Of a stretch of DNA of 64,000 bases, positions 36,817-46,321 are shown piece after piece. This stretch comes from Rothia sp. (in: high G+C Gram-positive bacteria). GTDB lineage: Bacteria; Actinomycetota; Actinomycetes; Actinomycetales; Micrococcaceae. Every line of letters begins with the position of its first letter. Position 1 is the first letter of the stretch. Made by a program: the position numbers and the translations under genes. The notes under the pieces were generated by a model. That model did not search any database. It was given only the letters and a program-made list of their open reading frames with translations, and was not told the origin of the DNA. The stretch lies in the NCBI GenBank assembly GCA_030529845.1, contig JAUMWB010000003.1:310001-374000 (forward strand), given 5' to 3'.

Positions 36817-37773
36817 GTGGCAACCCACACCGTAGAAACCCCCGTCTGGGGCGATTTGACCGGCAAGACCCTGACCAAGGGGCAGGCAACCGGTAACGAC
36901 TTTATCTTTGTGACCGACCCCGAAGCTAAGCTAGACCTGCCAGCTGAGCTGATCGCCAAGGTGACCGACCGCCACTTCGGTATCGGGGCCGACGGCTTTA
37001 TTCGCGCGGTCAAGACTGAACACCTGGACTTTGCCTCCCACCTGCTGGAAGAGTCTCCCGAAGCTATCTGGTTCATGGACTACCGCAACGGTGACGGTTC
37101 CACTGCCGAGATGTGCGGCAACGGCGTGCGCGCCTTCGTTGACTACCTGCTGGCCGAAAAACTGGTTGAGCTTGAAGAGGGCGGACGTCTGCTGATTGCC
37201 ACCCGCGCCGGTATTAAGGCCGTGGGGCGCACCGAGGACGGCTACGCCATCGACATGGGCCCCTGGGGCTTCATCAACGGCGATATGGCCCGCGACAACG
37301 GTACCGACGCCCAGGTCACAGCCAAGGGCCTGCGCACCCCGCGCGGCGCTCTTTCCATCACCATGGGCAACCCCCACACCGTCGTCATGCTGGGCACCGA
37401 CGGCAAGCTCGACGGCCTCAACCTGCACGAGGCTCCCAAGGTATCGCCCAACCCGCCTGAAGGTACCAACGTAGAGTTCGTCGTTCCCGAAGAAATCTCA
37501 GCAGAAGACGGCGACCCCGCCACCGAAAACATCGGTTCCATCCGCATGCGCGTACACGAACGCGGAGTTGGCGAGACCCTTTCCTGCGGTACCGGCGCCT
37601 GCGCAGCTGCCGCCGCCACCCGCTTCTGGGGAGGGGAAGACGCCCCCGACGAGTGGCTGGTACGCGTACCCGGCGGCACCCTGGCCGTCACCTTCGTTCT
37701 GGGCCCTGACAACCTCGAACACGTCGTCCTGGCCGGCCCTGCGGCAATGACCGGCAAGGTGCTGCTGGGCTAA
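36817..37773 (+). CDS. dapF: diaminopimelate epimerase
   Basis: A 318-residue DapF that converts LL- to meso-diaminopimelate for lysine and peptidoglycan. The two catalytic cysteines are Cys100 (EMCGNGVRAF) and Cys257 (SCGTGACAAA). KATGNDF-like GQATGNDFIF lies near residue 25. GTG 36817 has GGAAAGG nine bases upstream. The stop abuts the next gene's ATG (37773/37774), indicating translational coupling. Confidence 0.96.
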   Translation: MATHTVETPVWGDLTGKTLTKGQATGNDFIFVTDPEAKLDLPAELIAKVTDRHFGIGADGFIRAVKTEHLDFASHLLEESPEAIWFMDYRNGDGSTAEMCGNGVRAFVDYLLAEKLVELEEGGRLLIATRAGIKAVGRTEDGYAIDMGPWGFINGDMARDNGTDAQVTAKGLRTPRGALSITMGNPHTVVMLGTDGKLDGLNLHEAPKVSPNPPEGTNVEFVVPEEISAEDGDPATENIGSIRMRVHERGVGETLSCGTGACAAAAATRFWGGEDAPDEWLVRVPGGTLAVTFVLGPDNLEHVVLAGPAAMTGKVLLG

Positions 37774-38409
37774 ATGACTGAAACGAAAGAAAATACCCGG
37801 GAACTCTGGAACGAGATTTACTCCGAGCGGGAACAGATGTGGTCGGGCAAGCCCAATGCCTCACTGGTCACCCTCATCGGAGATCGTGCCCCCAGCACCG
37901 TCCTTGACCTTGGCTGCGGCGAAGGCGGGGACGTGCTCTGGCTGGCAGCTGGCGGCTGGCAGGCTACCGGCATCGATATTTCGGACGTCGCGGTGGGGCG
38001 CGCTCGCGCCCGTGCGGCAGCTGAAGGGATTGATGCTACCTTCATCGACGCTGACCTGACCGACTGGTCTACTGACCAGCGTTTTGATCTCATTGTCACC
38101 AGTTTCTTGCAGTCGCACGCTGACTTTGATCGTCTGCCTCTTTTGGCAGCTGCCCTGGAGCTCTTAGCTCCCGGCGGTGAGCTTATCTCGGTGGCTCACG
38201 CTGGTGCGCCCTCCTTTGCAGACCCCGAGGACGCCCGCAAGCACAGAGCTCGCATGGTGAAGGCTGCCGAAGAGGCACGAGCCCTCACCCACAGCCGTGA
38301 CGATATTGAGATTGTGCTGGCTGAAGAGTGGGCTCGGGATATCAGCTCACCCGAGGGCGAGCCTGCAACCATACCCGATGCGGTGATGGTGCTCAGGAAA
38401 AACGGCTAG
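37774..38409 (+). CDS. class I SAM-dependent methyltransferase
   Basis: A 211-residue methyltransferase. WNEIYSEREQMWSGKPNASL (about 9-28) and motif I VLDLGCGEGGDVLWLA (about 43-58) resemble the TehB/thiopurine-type small-molecule methyltransferases. Motif II is TGIDISDVAV, and the post-I acidic motif is IDADLTDW. The substrate is unknown. It begins immediately after the dapF stop and ends before a strong hairpin. Confidence 0.82.
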   Translation: MTETKENTRELWNEIYSEREQMWSGKPNASLVTLIGDRAPSTVLDLGCGEGGDVLWLAAGGWQATGIDISDVAVGRARARAAAEGIDATFIDADLTDWSTDQRFDLIVTSFLQSHADFDRLPLLAAALELLAPGGELISVAHAGAPSFADPEDARKHRARMVKAAEEARALTHSRDDIEIVLAEEWARDISSPEGEPATIPDAVMVLRKNG

Positions 38410-38427
38410 CCGAGCAGATGACCTACT

Positions 38428-38457
38428 GAGAGGCAGAGGCATGCCTCTGCCTCTCTT
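38428..38457. terminator. bidirectional terminator between two convergent methyltransferase genes
   Basis: A perfect 13-pair palindrome: GAGAGGCAGAGGC (38428-38440) pairs with 38443-38455 around AT, with TT after it. Confidence 0.7.
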
Positions 38458-38476
38458 ACGTGTACGAGCTGAAGAG

Positions 38477-39082
38477 CTATTCCGGGCGGCGCACCTCAAG
38501 AATGCGGAAACCCTTTGAGGTAGCGTAGCGGCCTACCTCCAGCTCGGGGAACTCAGCGGCCAGCCACTTCTGTAGGGAGTCTGACCCCAGGTTCTTCTGC
38601 ACGACCAGGTAGGCGGCACCCCCGGGGGCAAGGCGGGGCAGCCAGGTGTGCATGATGCCGTGTAGGACGTCCTTGCCCACCCGGATAGGCGGATTAGACC
38701 AGATGGTATCGAAGGTCAGGGACTCATCGAGGGCCTCGGGCGCAGATACCGTCACATTGGTCAGCCCCAGCCGCTCGGCGTTCATCTCGGTGAGCTTAGC
38801 TGAGCGGGAGTTAACCTCAACCCCGTAGACCTGGGCATCGGGCGCTGCCATAGCTAGGGACAGGGTAATGGGGCCCCAACCGCAGCCGATATCGAGCAGG
38901 CGCGCCCCCTGCGGAGCGGGGGCCTCATCCAGAAGAATACGGGTTCCCTTATCCACCCCACCCGGGCTGAAAATTCCGGGGGCGGTGAGGACCTGCACCC
39001 GGCGTCCGCCCAGCTCCACAGAAAGGGGCTGGGGTAAGAAATCTCCGGTGGGGTTTTCAGAAAAATAGTGCGCGCTACTCAT
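38477..39082 (-). CDS. RsmC/RlmG-type rRNA methyltransferase
   Basis: A 201-residue protein of the MTS domain family. Motif I is LLDIGCGWGPITLSLA (about 65-80), and the amino-group methylation motif WSNPPIRVGK (about 130) is the NPP[FY]-like motif IV of guanine-N2 methyltransferases. FSPGGVDKGTRILL near 40 is typical. It likely methylates a guanine of rRNA, but family members vary and length is about 60% of E. coli RsmC, lacking its N-terminal half. TAGAAT lies eight bases before the start codon. Confidence 0.8.
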   Translation of the reverse strand: MSSAHYFSENPTGDFLPQPLSVELGGRRVQVLTAPGIFSPGGVDKGTRILLDEAPAPQGARLLDIGCGWGPITLSLAMAAPDAQVYGVEVNSRSAKLTEMNAERLGLTNVTVSAPEALDESLTFDTIWSNPPIRVGKDVLHGIMHTWLPRLAPGGAAYLVVQKNLGSDSLQKWLAAEFPELEVGRYATSKGFRILEVRRPE

Positions 39083-39170
39083 AGACGTTCATTCTACGCT
39101 AAGCCCCCTGCCCTTATTGCCGTGTAAAAGCTAGAATAGAAGGACGCCTCAAACCACCTCGAAAGGTACT

Positions 39171-40775
39171 ATGACCGAGACTTCAACCCCCAGCAATGAC
39201 CCTAAACTTCCCTCAGACGAACAGCTGAGACTCACGGTAGACCGCGTGCTGGGGCGGGCTCAGGCCAACGGTAGCGTGCTCGATGAAAGGGCCCGCGAAC
39301 TCTCTAATAACCAGCGCGAACACTCTGAATACGATGGTGACCAGCAGGACCTTGAAGAGCGCCGTGCCCTGCGCCGAGTGGCCGGTCTATCGACCGAACT
39401 CGATGACGTCACCGAAGTTGAATACCGCCAGCTGCGCCTTGAACGCGTTGTGCTGGCAGGTGTTTGGTCTGAGGGCACCCTGGAAGAAGCCGAAAATTCC
39501 CTGCGCGAGCTGGCCGCTCTAGCCGAGACTGCGGGTTCTGAGGTTTTGGACGGCCTGGTACAGCGCCGCCTCAAGCCAGACCCGGGCACCTACCTGGGCT
39601 CAGGCAAGGTGCTTGAACTCAAAGACATCGTTGAAGCCTCCGGCGCTGATACCGTGATTGTGGACGCCGAACTGGCTCCCTCCCAGCGCCGCGCCATAGA
39701 AGATATCGTCAAGGTTAAGGTCATTGACCGTACCGCCCTGATTCTTGATATCTTCGCCCAGCACGCCAAGTCCCGAGAGGGTAAGGCCCAGGTCGAGCTG
39801 GCCCAGCTCGAATACATGCTGCCGCGCCTGCGCGGTTGGGGTGCCTCCCTGTCCCGTCAGGCCGGTGGCCGAGCCGCCGGTGGTGAGGGTATTGGCTCCC
39901 GCGGCCCCGGTGAAACCAAGATTGAAATGGACCGCCGCCGCCTGCGCGCCCGCATGGCCAAGCTCAAACGAGAAATCGCTGCCATGGCCCCCGCCCGCGA
40001 GACCAAGCGCCTGAACCGCAAGCGTAACCGGGTGCCGTCCGTTGCAATTGCAGGTTATACCAACGCCGGTAAGTCTTCCCTGCTCAACCGCCTCACCGAT
40101 GCCGGCGTGCTGGTTGAAAACGCCCTCTTCGCTACCCTGGACCCCACTGTGCGCAAGGCCCAGACTCCGGACGGCGTGGGATACACCCTCTCTGACACCG
40201 TTGGCTTTGTGCGCGCCCTCCCCACCCAGCTGGTGGAGGCCTTCCGCTCAACCCTTGAGGAAGTTGCCGACGCTGATGTGATCGTTCACGTTGTGGATGT
40301 CTCCCACCCCGACCCCGAGGGGCAGATTCACTCTGTCCGCCAGGTCATCACCGAGGTTGATGCCCAGAACATCCCCGAAATCATCGTGCTTAACAAGGCC
40401 GATGCCGCTGACCCCTTCGTCATTGAGCGCCTGCGCCAGAAAGAACCCAACCATGTGGTTGTCTCGGCCCGCACCGGCGAGGGAATCGAAGAACTACAGC
40501 AGAAAATTGCTGACACCATTCCTCGCCCCTCCATCGAGCTCAACATGCTGGTACCCTACTCAGCAGGCAGCGTCATCTCCCGCCTGCACGAATGGGACGC
40601 TGAAATCCTGCGCACCGCCTTTGTCTCTGACGGTACCTACGTGCAGGCCCTGGTGCGTGATGAGGTAGCCTCTGACCTGGCTGAGTACGTTTTGGAGGAA
40701 GACCTGCTCGAGGTTCTGCAACCTGAAATCGATGAAGCTATCGCCTCTGGGGCGGTTGAAACTCAGCGCGCATGA
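39171..40775 (+). CDS. hflX: GTPase HflX
   Basis: A 534-residue HflX, a ribosome-associated GTPase that splits stalled ribosomes. The glycine-rich HflX domain (SRQAGGRAAGGEGIGSRGPGETK, near 225-250) precedes the G domain with G1 AGYTNAGKSSLLN (about 295), G3 DTVGF and G4 NKAD. The first 75 residues are a polar extension. ATG 39171 follows CGAAAGG. The last four bases overlap the helicase start (ATGA), so the two are translationally coupled. Confidence 0.94.
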   Translation: MTETSTPSNDPKLPSDEQLRLTVDRVLGRAQANGSVLDERARELSNNQREHSEYDGDQQDLEERRALRRVAGLSTELDDVTEVEYRQLRLERVVLAGVWSEGTLEEAENSLRELAALAETAGSEVLDGLVQRRLKPDPGTYLGSGKVLELKDIVEASGADTVIVDAELAPSQRRAIEDIVKVKVIDRTALILDIFAQHAKSREGKAQVELAQLEYMLPRLRGWGASLSRQAGGRAAGGEGIGSRGPGETKIEMDRRRLRARMAKLKREIAAMAPARETKRLNRKRNRVPSVAIAGYTNAGKSSLLNRLTDAGVLVENALFATLDPTVRKAQTPDGVGYTLSDTVGFVRALPTQLVEAFRSTLEEVADADVIVHVVDVSHPDPEGQIHSVRQVITEVDAQNIPEIIVLNKADAADPFVIERLRQKEPNHVVVSARTGEGIEELQQKIADTIPRPSIELNMLVPYSAGSVISRLHEWDAEILRTAFVSDGTYVQALVRDEVASDLAEYVLEEDLLEVLQPEIDEAIASGAVETQRA

Positions 40776-42808
40776 GGGAACACGTCACCGCACCCACCGG
40801 GCAGGAGCTAGAAACCCTGCCCGGTGCCCAGCCCGTCCTGCACCTTTTGGACACCGTGGTGGAACGCTCCGGTGGCCAGAGGCGAGATGGTCAGCGCACC
40901 ATGGCGGCCCACGTTGCCCGCGCCCTGGAGACTGAAAAGCACCTGTTGGTGCAGGCAGGTACCGGCACCGGTAAGTCCCTGGGCTACCTGGTGCCCGCTA
41001 TCTATGCCGCCCAGACCGCCGAAAAGCCCATCGTGGTGGCAACCGCAACCCTGGCCCTGCAATCCCAGATTGTCAACCGCGATATACCTCGCCTGCTGGA
41101 ATCACTGGGAGATGAACCCGAGCACGAAACCGATGTAGCCATCCTCAAGGGCCGCAACAACTATGTCTGCCTGCACAAGCTGGAAGGTGGCTACCCCGAG
41201 GACGACGGCGATGCCCTCTTCGATATGGACGCCGCCACCGGCTCCACCGGTCCCGCAGGAAAACTGGGGGAGGAAGTTCTCCGCCTACGCGAGTGGGCTC
41301 AGACCACCGACACCGGTGACCGCGACGAATTGCTACCGGGCGTCAGCGATAAGGCCTGGCGGCAGGTAGCGGTTACCGCCTCAGAGTGCCTGGGCAAAAA
41401 GTGTCCCCTGGTTGAAGAGTGCTTCAGCGAGATGGCTCGAACCCGGGCTGCTGAATCTGACATCGTTATTACCAATCACGCCCTGCTGGCAATTAATGCC
41501 TTTGAGGGTGCTGCCGTGCTCCCAGACCACGACATCGCCATCATCGATGAGGCCCACGAGCTGGCAGACCGCGTCACCGGAGCCGTTACCGGAGCGCTCT
41601 CACCTGCCGCTATCACCAAGGTCGCCCGCAGCCTCAAACGTCATACGGATGCCGATCATAAGGCCCTAGAACAGGCAGCACTCGCCCTCGATGACTCACT
41701 CAACGGGGTTCCTGCTGAGATGATGCCCAAGGGACTACCTGACCGGGTGGCAGCTGCCATGGAGCGGGTGCGCGATGCTGCCCGCCAGGCTCTGACCGAC
41801 ACCAAGGGCGGGGATAAGGACGGCGACGCCGGTCGCCAGATGGCCCGGGCGGCTCTGACCGAAGTACACGAAACCTCCGAGAAAATGCTGACCGCTGACC
41901 CTCTGTATCAGGTGATTTGGGTGTCTCGTACCGGTTCCTGGGAACCCGGCAAGGGCTATGTCGCTGCTGCCGATGACGACCCTGCTACCTTGAATATCGC
42001 CCCCATCTCGGTCGCTGGTTACCTGCGCGAGGGCCTTTTCGAAAACCGTACCGTGGTGCTTACCTCCGCAACGCTGACAGTGGGCGAGAGCTTCGACGCG
42101 GCAGCCGGTGCCCTTGGCTTGATGGGTAAGGACGCCCCCCGCTGGGACGGCATTGATGTGGGCTCCCCCTTCAACTACCCCAAGCAGGGTGTTCTTTATC
42201 TGGCGTCTGACCTTCCCAAACCTGGGCGGGGTGTCTCGGTAGAGCAGCTGGACCGGATTGTGGAACTGGTAACCGCTTCGGGCGGCGGCGCGCTGGGGCT
42301 CTTTTCCTCAAAACGCGGGGCAGAACTAGCTGCCGAGTACGTGCGGGAACGAACCGATCTCAATATTCTTCTGCAGGGGGAGTCTTCCCTACGTGCCCTG
42401 GTCAAAGAGTTCACCGACGATACGGATTCTTGCCTCTTTGGTACCATGAGCCTCTGGCAAGGCGTGGATGTACCGGGGGATTCGTGCCGCCTGGTCATGA
42501 TGGACCGTATTCCTTTCCCCCGCCCTGATGATCCGCTGTCGCAGGCCCGTACCCGGGCGGTAGCAGCTGCCGGGGGTAATGGCTTTATGTCTGTGTCTGC
42601 CTATCACGCAGCGGTCCGTATGGCTCAGGGGGCAGGGCGTCTAGTGAGGTCTGTGGGTGATAGGGGAGTCGTGGCCGTCCTTGACTCTCGTATTGCTACC
42701 CAGAGGTACGGCTCATACCTGGTGAAGTCTCTGCCGCCCTTCTGGACCACTACACGTAAGGATGTTGTGGTCGGTGCCCTGGAGCGCCTCAAGCAGTCAA
42801 TTGACTAA
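40772..42808 (+). CDS. DinG/YoaA-type ATP-dependent DNA helicase
   Basis: A 678-residue XPD-like superfamily 2 helicase. Walker A QAGTGTGKSLGY is near residue 66; the iron-sulfur cysteines lie in NYVCLHK, ASECLGKKCPLVEECF (about 130-220); the DEAH box is IIDEAHELAD near 260; motif VI is QGAGRLVRS near 620. The family unwinds damaged or R-loop DNA 5'-3'. It overlaps hflX by four bases and sits one gene upstream of lexA, convergent with it. No SOS box was seen near its start. Confidence 0.92.
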   Translation: MREHVTAPTGQELETLPGAQPVLHLLDTVVERSGGQRRDGQRTMAAHVARALETEKHLLVQAGTGTGKSLGYLVPAIYAAQTAEKPIVVATATLALQSQIVNRDIPRLLESLGDEPEHETDVAILKGRNNYVCLHKLEGGYPEDDGDALFDMDAATGSTGPAGKLGEEVLRLREWAQTTDTGDRDELLPGVSDKAWRQVAVTASECLGKKCPLVEECFSEMARTRAAESDIVITNHALLAINAFEGAAVLPDHDIAIIDEAHELADRVTGAVTGALSPAAITKVARSLKRHTDADHKALEQAALALDDSLNGVPAEMMPKGLPDRVAAAMERVRDAARQALTDTKGGDKDGDAGRQMARAALTEVHETSEKMLTADPLYQVIWVSRTGSWEPGKGYVAAADDDPATLNIAPISVAGYLREGLFENRTVVLTSATLTVGESFDAAAGALGLMGKDAPRWDGIDVGSPFNYPKQGVLYLASDLPKPGRGVSVEQLDRIVELVTASGGGALGLFSSKRGAELAAEYVRERTDLNILLQGESSLRALVKEFTDDTDSCLFGTMSLWQGVDVPGDSCRLVMMDRIPFPRPDDPLSQARTRAVAAAGGNGFMSVSAYHAAVRMAQGAGRLVRSVGDRGVVAVLDSRIATQRYGSYLVKSLPPFWTTTRKDVVVGALERLKQSID

Positions 42809-42820
42809 AGATTGGGGAGA

Positions 42821-42857
42821 AAAATCAGCCCGGCTGTGAAGGCCGGGCTGATTTTTT
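42821..42857 (+). terminator. intrinsic terminator after the DinG-type helicase
   Basis: AAAATCAGCCCGGC (42821-42834) pairs with GCCGGGCTGATTTT (42842-42855) around TGTGAAG, with a T-run. The A-run at its 5' side makes it usable from both directions, also for lexA. Confidence 0.9.
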
Positions 42858-42922
42858 ATTGCCTGTGAAGAGAGGGGCGGGTGGGGCAGGTACCTGAGAT
42901 GTGGTGAAGAACCTGCTGACTC

Positions 42923-43639
42923 TTAGAGGCTGCGGAGAACAGAAACAACCTTGCCCATGATGGTGGCGGTGTCGCCCAGAATCGGCTCGTATTGGGTGTT
43001 CTGGGGTAGCAGCCAGGTGTGGCCATCGCGCTGGCGGAAGGTTTTGACGGTGGCCTCATCATCGAGCAGGGCTGCTACGATATCGCCGTTCTGGGCGGTG
43101 TTCTGGGCGCGCACAACGACCCAGTCGCCGTCACAGATTGCCGCATCGACCATGGAATCGCCTTTGACCCGCAGCATGAAGAGGTCACCCTGGCCGACTA
43201 GCTGGCGGGGCAGTGTCATCACATCTTCGATAGCCTGCTCAGCGGCGATAGGGGAGCCAGCAGCAATGCGGCCCACCAGGGGGACGGTGGCTAGGTTGTC
43301 GTCGGTTTGCGCAAAGGTGGGCACAATCGGCAGGGTGATGACGCTGGTCTCAGGCTTTACTTCTTCGGTTGAGGTCTCGCCGGTGAGAACTTCAATAGCG
43401 CGAGGACGCTTGGGGTCGCGCCTAATGTAGCCCATTTCTTCGAGGCGAGAGAGCTGGTGGGTGACCGATGAGAGGGAAGCCAAGCCTACGAGGTCGCCAA
43501 TCTCACGCATGGACGGCGGGTAGCCATGTTCGTCAATCGCGTTTGAAATGGCGCTCAAAATTTTTTTCTGGCGGGCAGTGAGGGGGCGGGAGCCCTTGTG
43601 GGGCGGGCTTGCCGGAGTCTGCACAGTCTGTTCGCTCAC
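42923..43639 (-). CDS. lexA: SOS repressor LexA
   Basis: A 238-residue LexA. The winged helix ([10 protein letters not shown]...[33 protein letters not shown]) is at residues 23-75. The self-cleavage Ala-Gly is in RIAAGSP near 125. Catalytic Ser is in VKGDSMVDA near 161 and Lys in ATVKTF near 198. GTG 43639 is the annotated start. Three or four SOS boxes lie between it and the divergent LysM gene, so LexA represses both and itself. Confidence 0.97.
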   Translation of the reverse strand: MSEQTVQTPASPPHKGSRPLTARQKKILSAISNAIDEHGYPPSMREIGDLVGLASLSSVTHQLSRLEEMGYIRRDPKRPRAIEVLTGETSTEEVKPETSVITLPIVPTFAQTDDNLATVPLVGRIAAGSPIAAEQAIEDVMTLPRQLVGQGDLFMLRVKGDSMVDAAICDGDWVVVRAQNTAQNGDIVAALLDDEATVKTFRQRDGHTWLLPQNTQYEPILGDTATIMGKVVSVLRSL

Positions 43640-43730
43640 GGTAACTCGTCTCTGTAGGTTCTTAAAATGTCAGCCACCCGGTGTTCACTATCAAGTGGTC
43701 TTCTAAGACTATGCCAAGCAAACAGGTTAT

Positions 43731-43746
43731 TCAAACATTTGTTCTA
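43731..43746. promoter_or_regulatory. LexA box A (lexA/LysM intergenic)
   Basis: TCAAACATTTGTTCTA matches TCGAACNNNNGTTCGA at 10 of 12 fixed positions. It is the box nearest lexA. Confidence 0.65.
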
Positions 43747-43776
43747 ATTTTTCTCGACTATGTTCGATTTTTCTGA

Positions 43777-43792
43777 TAGAACATAAGTACGA
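43777..43792. promoter_or_regulatory. LexA box C (lexA/LysM intergenic)
   Basis: TAGAACATAAGTACGA matches the box at 10 of 12 fixed positions. A weaker site with an intact right half, GTTCGA, lies at 43762-43767. Confidence 0.65.
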
Positions 43793-43800
43793 AGAAATTT

Positions 43801-43816
43801 TAGAACAAAGATTCGA
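43801..43816. promoter_or_regulatory. LexA box D (nearest the LysM gene)
   Basis: TAGAACAAAGATTCGA matches at 10 of 12 fixed positions and lies 42 bases before the LysM gene, about where its promoter should be. Confidence 0.6.
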
Positions 43817-43857
43817 CTAGTGGTTGAATCTTTGAGCGTGAATCAGGAGAAAGACTT

Positions 43858-44451
43858 ATGAGCACCATCGCCTTGCCCGAGTTTATGGCTCGTACTTCTT
43901 TGAAGAAGCCCCTTGATCAGGCTGCTACTTTTACTGTTCGCCACAGAGCCCAGCCTGCTATCTCGGCTGGAGCTATAAGGGAACCTCAATACCGCATTCG
44001 CTTTGCGGCTCCGGCTCCCACTAGCCCTACTTCTGCCCCGCGTAACGCTGGGCAGGCCGCAGTAGCGTCTGTGCCCACCCGCCAGGTGCGTGCTGACAGT
44101 GCGCCCCGTACCGCTGCTACTCAGCGCCAAAAAATTCGGCTCACTCGCCGCGGTCGTCTGGTCTTTAGAGGTCTGCCGCTACTTACCCTCCTAGCCCTGG
44201 TGGTACTCGGTGCCTTAACCTTTATAGCTCCGGGCGAAGCCAAGAGCGCTACTTTTGACCCGGTTGCTCCTGTCAGCCAGACTGTGACTGTGGTGCACGG
44301 TGACACCCTTTGGTCGATCGCAACGGAGGTTGCGCCGGGTGAAGATAACCGCGACGTCATCAACCGTATTATGCAGATTAACGATCTCACCAGCGGCCAG
44401 CTGGTTCCCGGGCAGGTTCTTGAGGTTCCCGTCTACACCCAGACCCGGTAA
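43858..44451 (+). CDS. SOS-induced LysM protein, probable cell-division inhibitor (YneA/DivS/ChiZ type)
   Basis: A 197-residue protein. A basic, Ala/Pro-rich N-terminal region (1-100) precedes one membrane span (about 104-124, PLLTLLALVVLGALTFI) and a C-terminal LysM domain (about 142-193, VVHGDTLWSIATEVAPGEDNRDVINRIMQIN). A LysM or small membrane protein divergent from lexA is the position of ChiZ in mycobacteria and DivS in corynebacteria, which delay septation during DNA damage. The SOS boxes before the gene support that role. ATG 43858 follows AGGAGAAAG. Confidence 0.85.
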   Translation: MSTIALPEFMARTSLKKPLDQAATFTVRHRAQPAISAGAIREPQYRIRFAAPAPTSPTSAPRNAGQAAVASVPTRQVRADSAPRTAATQRQKIRLTRRGRLVFRGLPLLTLLALVVLGALTFIAPGEAKSATFDPVAPVSQTVTVVHGDTLWSIATEVAPGEDNRDVINRIMQINDLTSGQLVPGQVLEVPVYTQTR

Positions 44452-44513
44452 TGAAAGGTAACGGCCCTATGCCAGACTGCGAAACAAGAATGCAGGGCAA
44501 GGGTCTGGGTCGC

Positions 44514-44519
44514 TACACT
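44514..44519 (+). promoter_or_regulatory. -10 element of a leaderless hisC promoter
   Basis: TACACT ends six bases before GTG 44526, so transcription should begin at or next to the start codon. No ribosome-binding site precedes that GTG. Confidence 0.5.
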
Positions 44520-44525
44520 AGGGGG

Positions 44526-45635
44526 GTGACCGAAACTACCACAGCACTTGAAGCCCTACCCCTGCGCGATGATTTGCGGGGTCGTTCACCCTACGGCGCG
44601 CCCATGATTGACGTTCCGGTAACGCTTAACGTTAACGAGAACACCCACCCCATGCCGCAAGAAGTCATCGAGGCCATTACGCGAGATGTGGCAGAGACTG
44701 CCGTAACCCTCAACCGCTACCCCGACCGCGAGTTCGATACCCTCAGGGCGGAGCTAGCAGACTACCTGGGTCACGGTCTGGCTCCCGAGAACATCTGGGC
44801 AGCCAACGGCTCCAATGAGATTCTCCAGCAGCTTATGCAGGTCTTTGGCGGGCCTGGCCGTTCGGTTATGAGCTTTGTGCCCACCTACTCCATGTACCCC
44901 CTGCTGGCAGACGGCACCAACACCGCCTTTATTGCCGGTACCCGCGCAGCCGACTACTCACTGAGCGCAGCATCGGCGGTTGAGCAAATTGAACAGCACA
45001 AGCCCTCGATCGTCATCCTCTGCTCACCCAACAACCCCACAGGCACAGGTCTAGGTTTAGATGTCATTGAGGCTGTCTACGATGCCGTTGCCGCCTATAA
45101 CGGTATCGTCGTGGTTGACGAGGCCTACGCCGAGTTCGCCCAGGATCGCACCCAAAACGCCCTCACTCTGCTGCCCGGTCGCCCTAACCTGGTGGTGAGC
45201 CGCACCATGAGTAAGGCCTTCGCTCTGGCCGGTGCCCGCCTGGGCTACTTTGCAGCTGCCCCTGCCGTGGCGGACGCCGTCCGCCTGGTCCGTCTGCCCT
45301 ACCACCTCTCAGCTGTCACCCAGGCAACCGCTATCGCCGCCCTGCGCCACCGCACCCAGCTGCTAGCTAACGTTGACGATATCCGCGCCCAGCGCGACCG
45401 CATCGTAGAGCATCTGACCGGTTTAGGGCTAGAACCCGCTGTCTCAGACTCCAACTTCGTATTCTTCGGCGGCCTCAAAGATGAAAAAGCCGCCTGGGCC
45501 TACCTGCTGGAGCGCGGCGTCCTTGTACGCGATAACGGCCTTCCCGGCTACCTGCGCGTCACCGCCGGAACTGAAGCCGAGACCAGCGCCTTCCTGGAAC
45601 ACCTCACCGACTACGTGCAGACCTTCGAACGATAA
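44526..45635 (+). CDS. hisC: histidinol-phosphate aminotransferase
   Basis: A 369-residue fold-type I PLP aminotransferase of histidine synthesis. Conserved segments are [16 protein letters not shown]-like [18 protein letters not shown] and the PLP-lysine [17 protein letters not shown], with Lys230. GTG 44526 ([19 protein letters not shown]) is preferred: upstream in-frame sequence to 44451 does not look like family sequence and a -10 hexamer ends six bases before the GTG. It heads a hisC-hisB-hisH-priA group; hisD lies outside the window. Confidence 0.94.
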   Translation: MTETTTALEALPLRDDLRGRSPYGAPMIDVPVTLNVNENTHPMPQEVIEAITRDVAETAVTLNRYPDREFDTLRAELADYLGHGLAPENIWAANGSNEILQQLMQVFGGPGRSVMSFVPTYSMYPLLADGTNTAFIAGTRAADYSLSAASAVEQIEQHKPSIVILCSPNNPTGTGLGLDVIEAVYDAVAAYNGIVVVDEAYAEFAQDRTQNALTLLPGRPNLVVSRTMSKAFALAGARLGYFAAAPAVADAVRLVRLPYHLSAVTQATAIAALRHRTQLLANVDDIRAQRDRIVEHLTGLGLEPAVSDSNFVFFGGLKDEKAAWAYLLERGVLVRDNGLPGYLRVTAGTEAETSAFLEHLTDYVQTFER

Positions 45636-45688
45636 GCGCCCCGCGCCCGTCCTCACACCGGCAAGAACCTTTAGAAAAAGAGATAGAC

Positions 45689-46321
45689 ATGGCAGTTCCC
45701 ACCGAATCATCCACCGGCATCGGCCCCCGCATTGCAAAGATGGAGCGCACCACCAGCGAGTCCTCCGTCAGCGTCGAAATTAACCTGGACGGCACCGGCG
45801 TCTCTGACATCGACACCGGCGTTCCCTTCTATGACCACATGCTGACCGCCCTCTCCAAGCACTCCCTGATTGATATGACCATCAAGTGCTCCGGCGATAC
45901 CCACATCGATGTGCACCACACCGTTGAAGACACCGGCATCGTGCTCGGTGAGGTTCTCCGTCAGGCCCTGGGTGATAAGGCCGGTATCCGCCGTTTTGGC
46001 ACCGCCACCGTGCCCCTCGATGAAGCACTTGCCTCAGCCGTAGTCGATATTTCAGGCCGCCCCTACCTGGTACACACCGGCGAACCCGAAGGCTTCGAAT
46101 ACCACCTCATCGGCGGGCACTTCACCGGATCAATGGTGCGCCACGTCTTTGAGGCCTTTGCCTACCACGCCGGTATCTGCCTGCACATCACCCTGCTGGG
46201 CGGGCGCGACCCCCACCATATTGCCGAAGCCCAGTTCAAGGCCCTGGCCCGTGCCCTGCGTCAGGCGGTAGAGCCCGACCCTCGCCACGCCGGCATCCCC
46301 TCTACCAAGGGAGCCCTCTAA
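45689..46321 (+). CDS. hisB: imidazoleglycerol-phosphate dehydratase
   Basis: A 210-residue monofunctional HisB. Its manganese-binding His clusters are [12 protein letters not shown] (about 71-82) and [12 protein letters not shown] (about 170-181), plus FYDHML near 48. It converts imidazoleglycerol phosphate to imidazoleacetol phosphate. ATG 45689 is preceded by AAAGAGATAGAC, a weak site. The stop overlaps the hisH start (TAATG). Confidence 0.96.
   Translation: MAVPTESSTGIGPRIAKMERTTSESSVSVEINLDGTGVSDIDTGVPFYDHMLTALSKHSLIDMTIKCSGDTHIDVHHTVEDTGIVLGEVLRQALGDKAGIRRFGTATVPLDEALASAVVDISGRPYLVHTGEPEGFEYHLIGGHFTGSMVRHVFEAFAYHAGICLHITLLGGRDPHHIAEAQFKALARALRQAVEPDPRHAGIPSTKGAL

Noticed and set aside
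43752-43767. Fourth full LexA box in the lexA intergenic region
   Set aside because: Only the right half GTTCGA is intact; the left half matches poorly.
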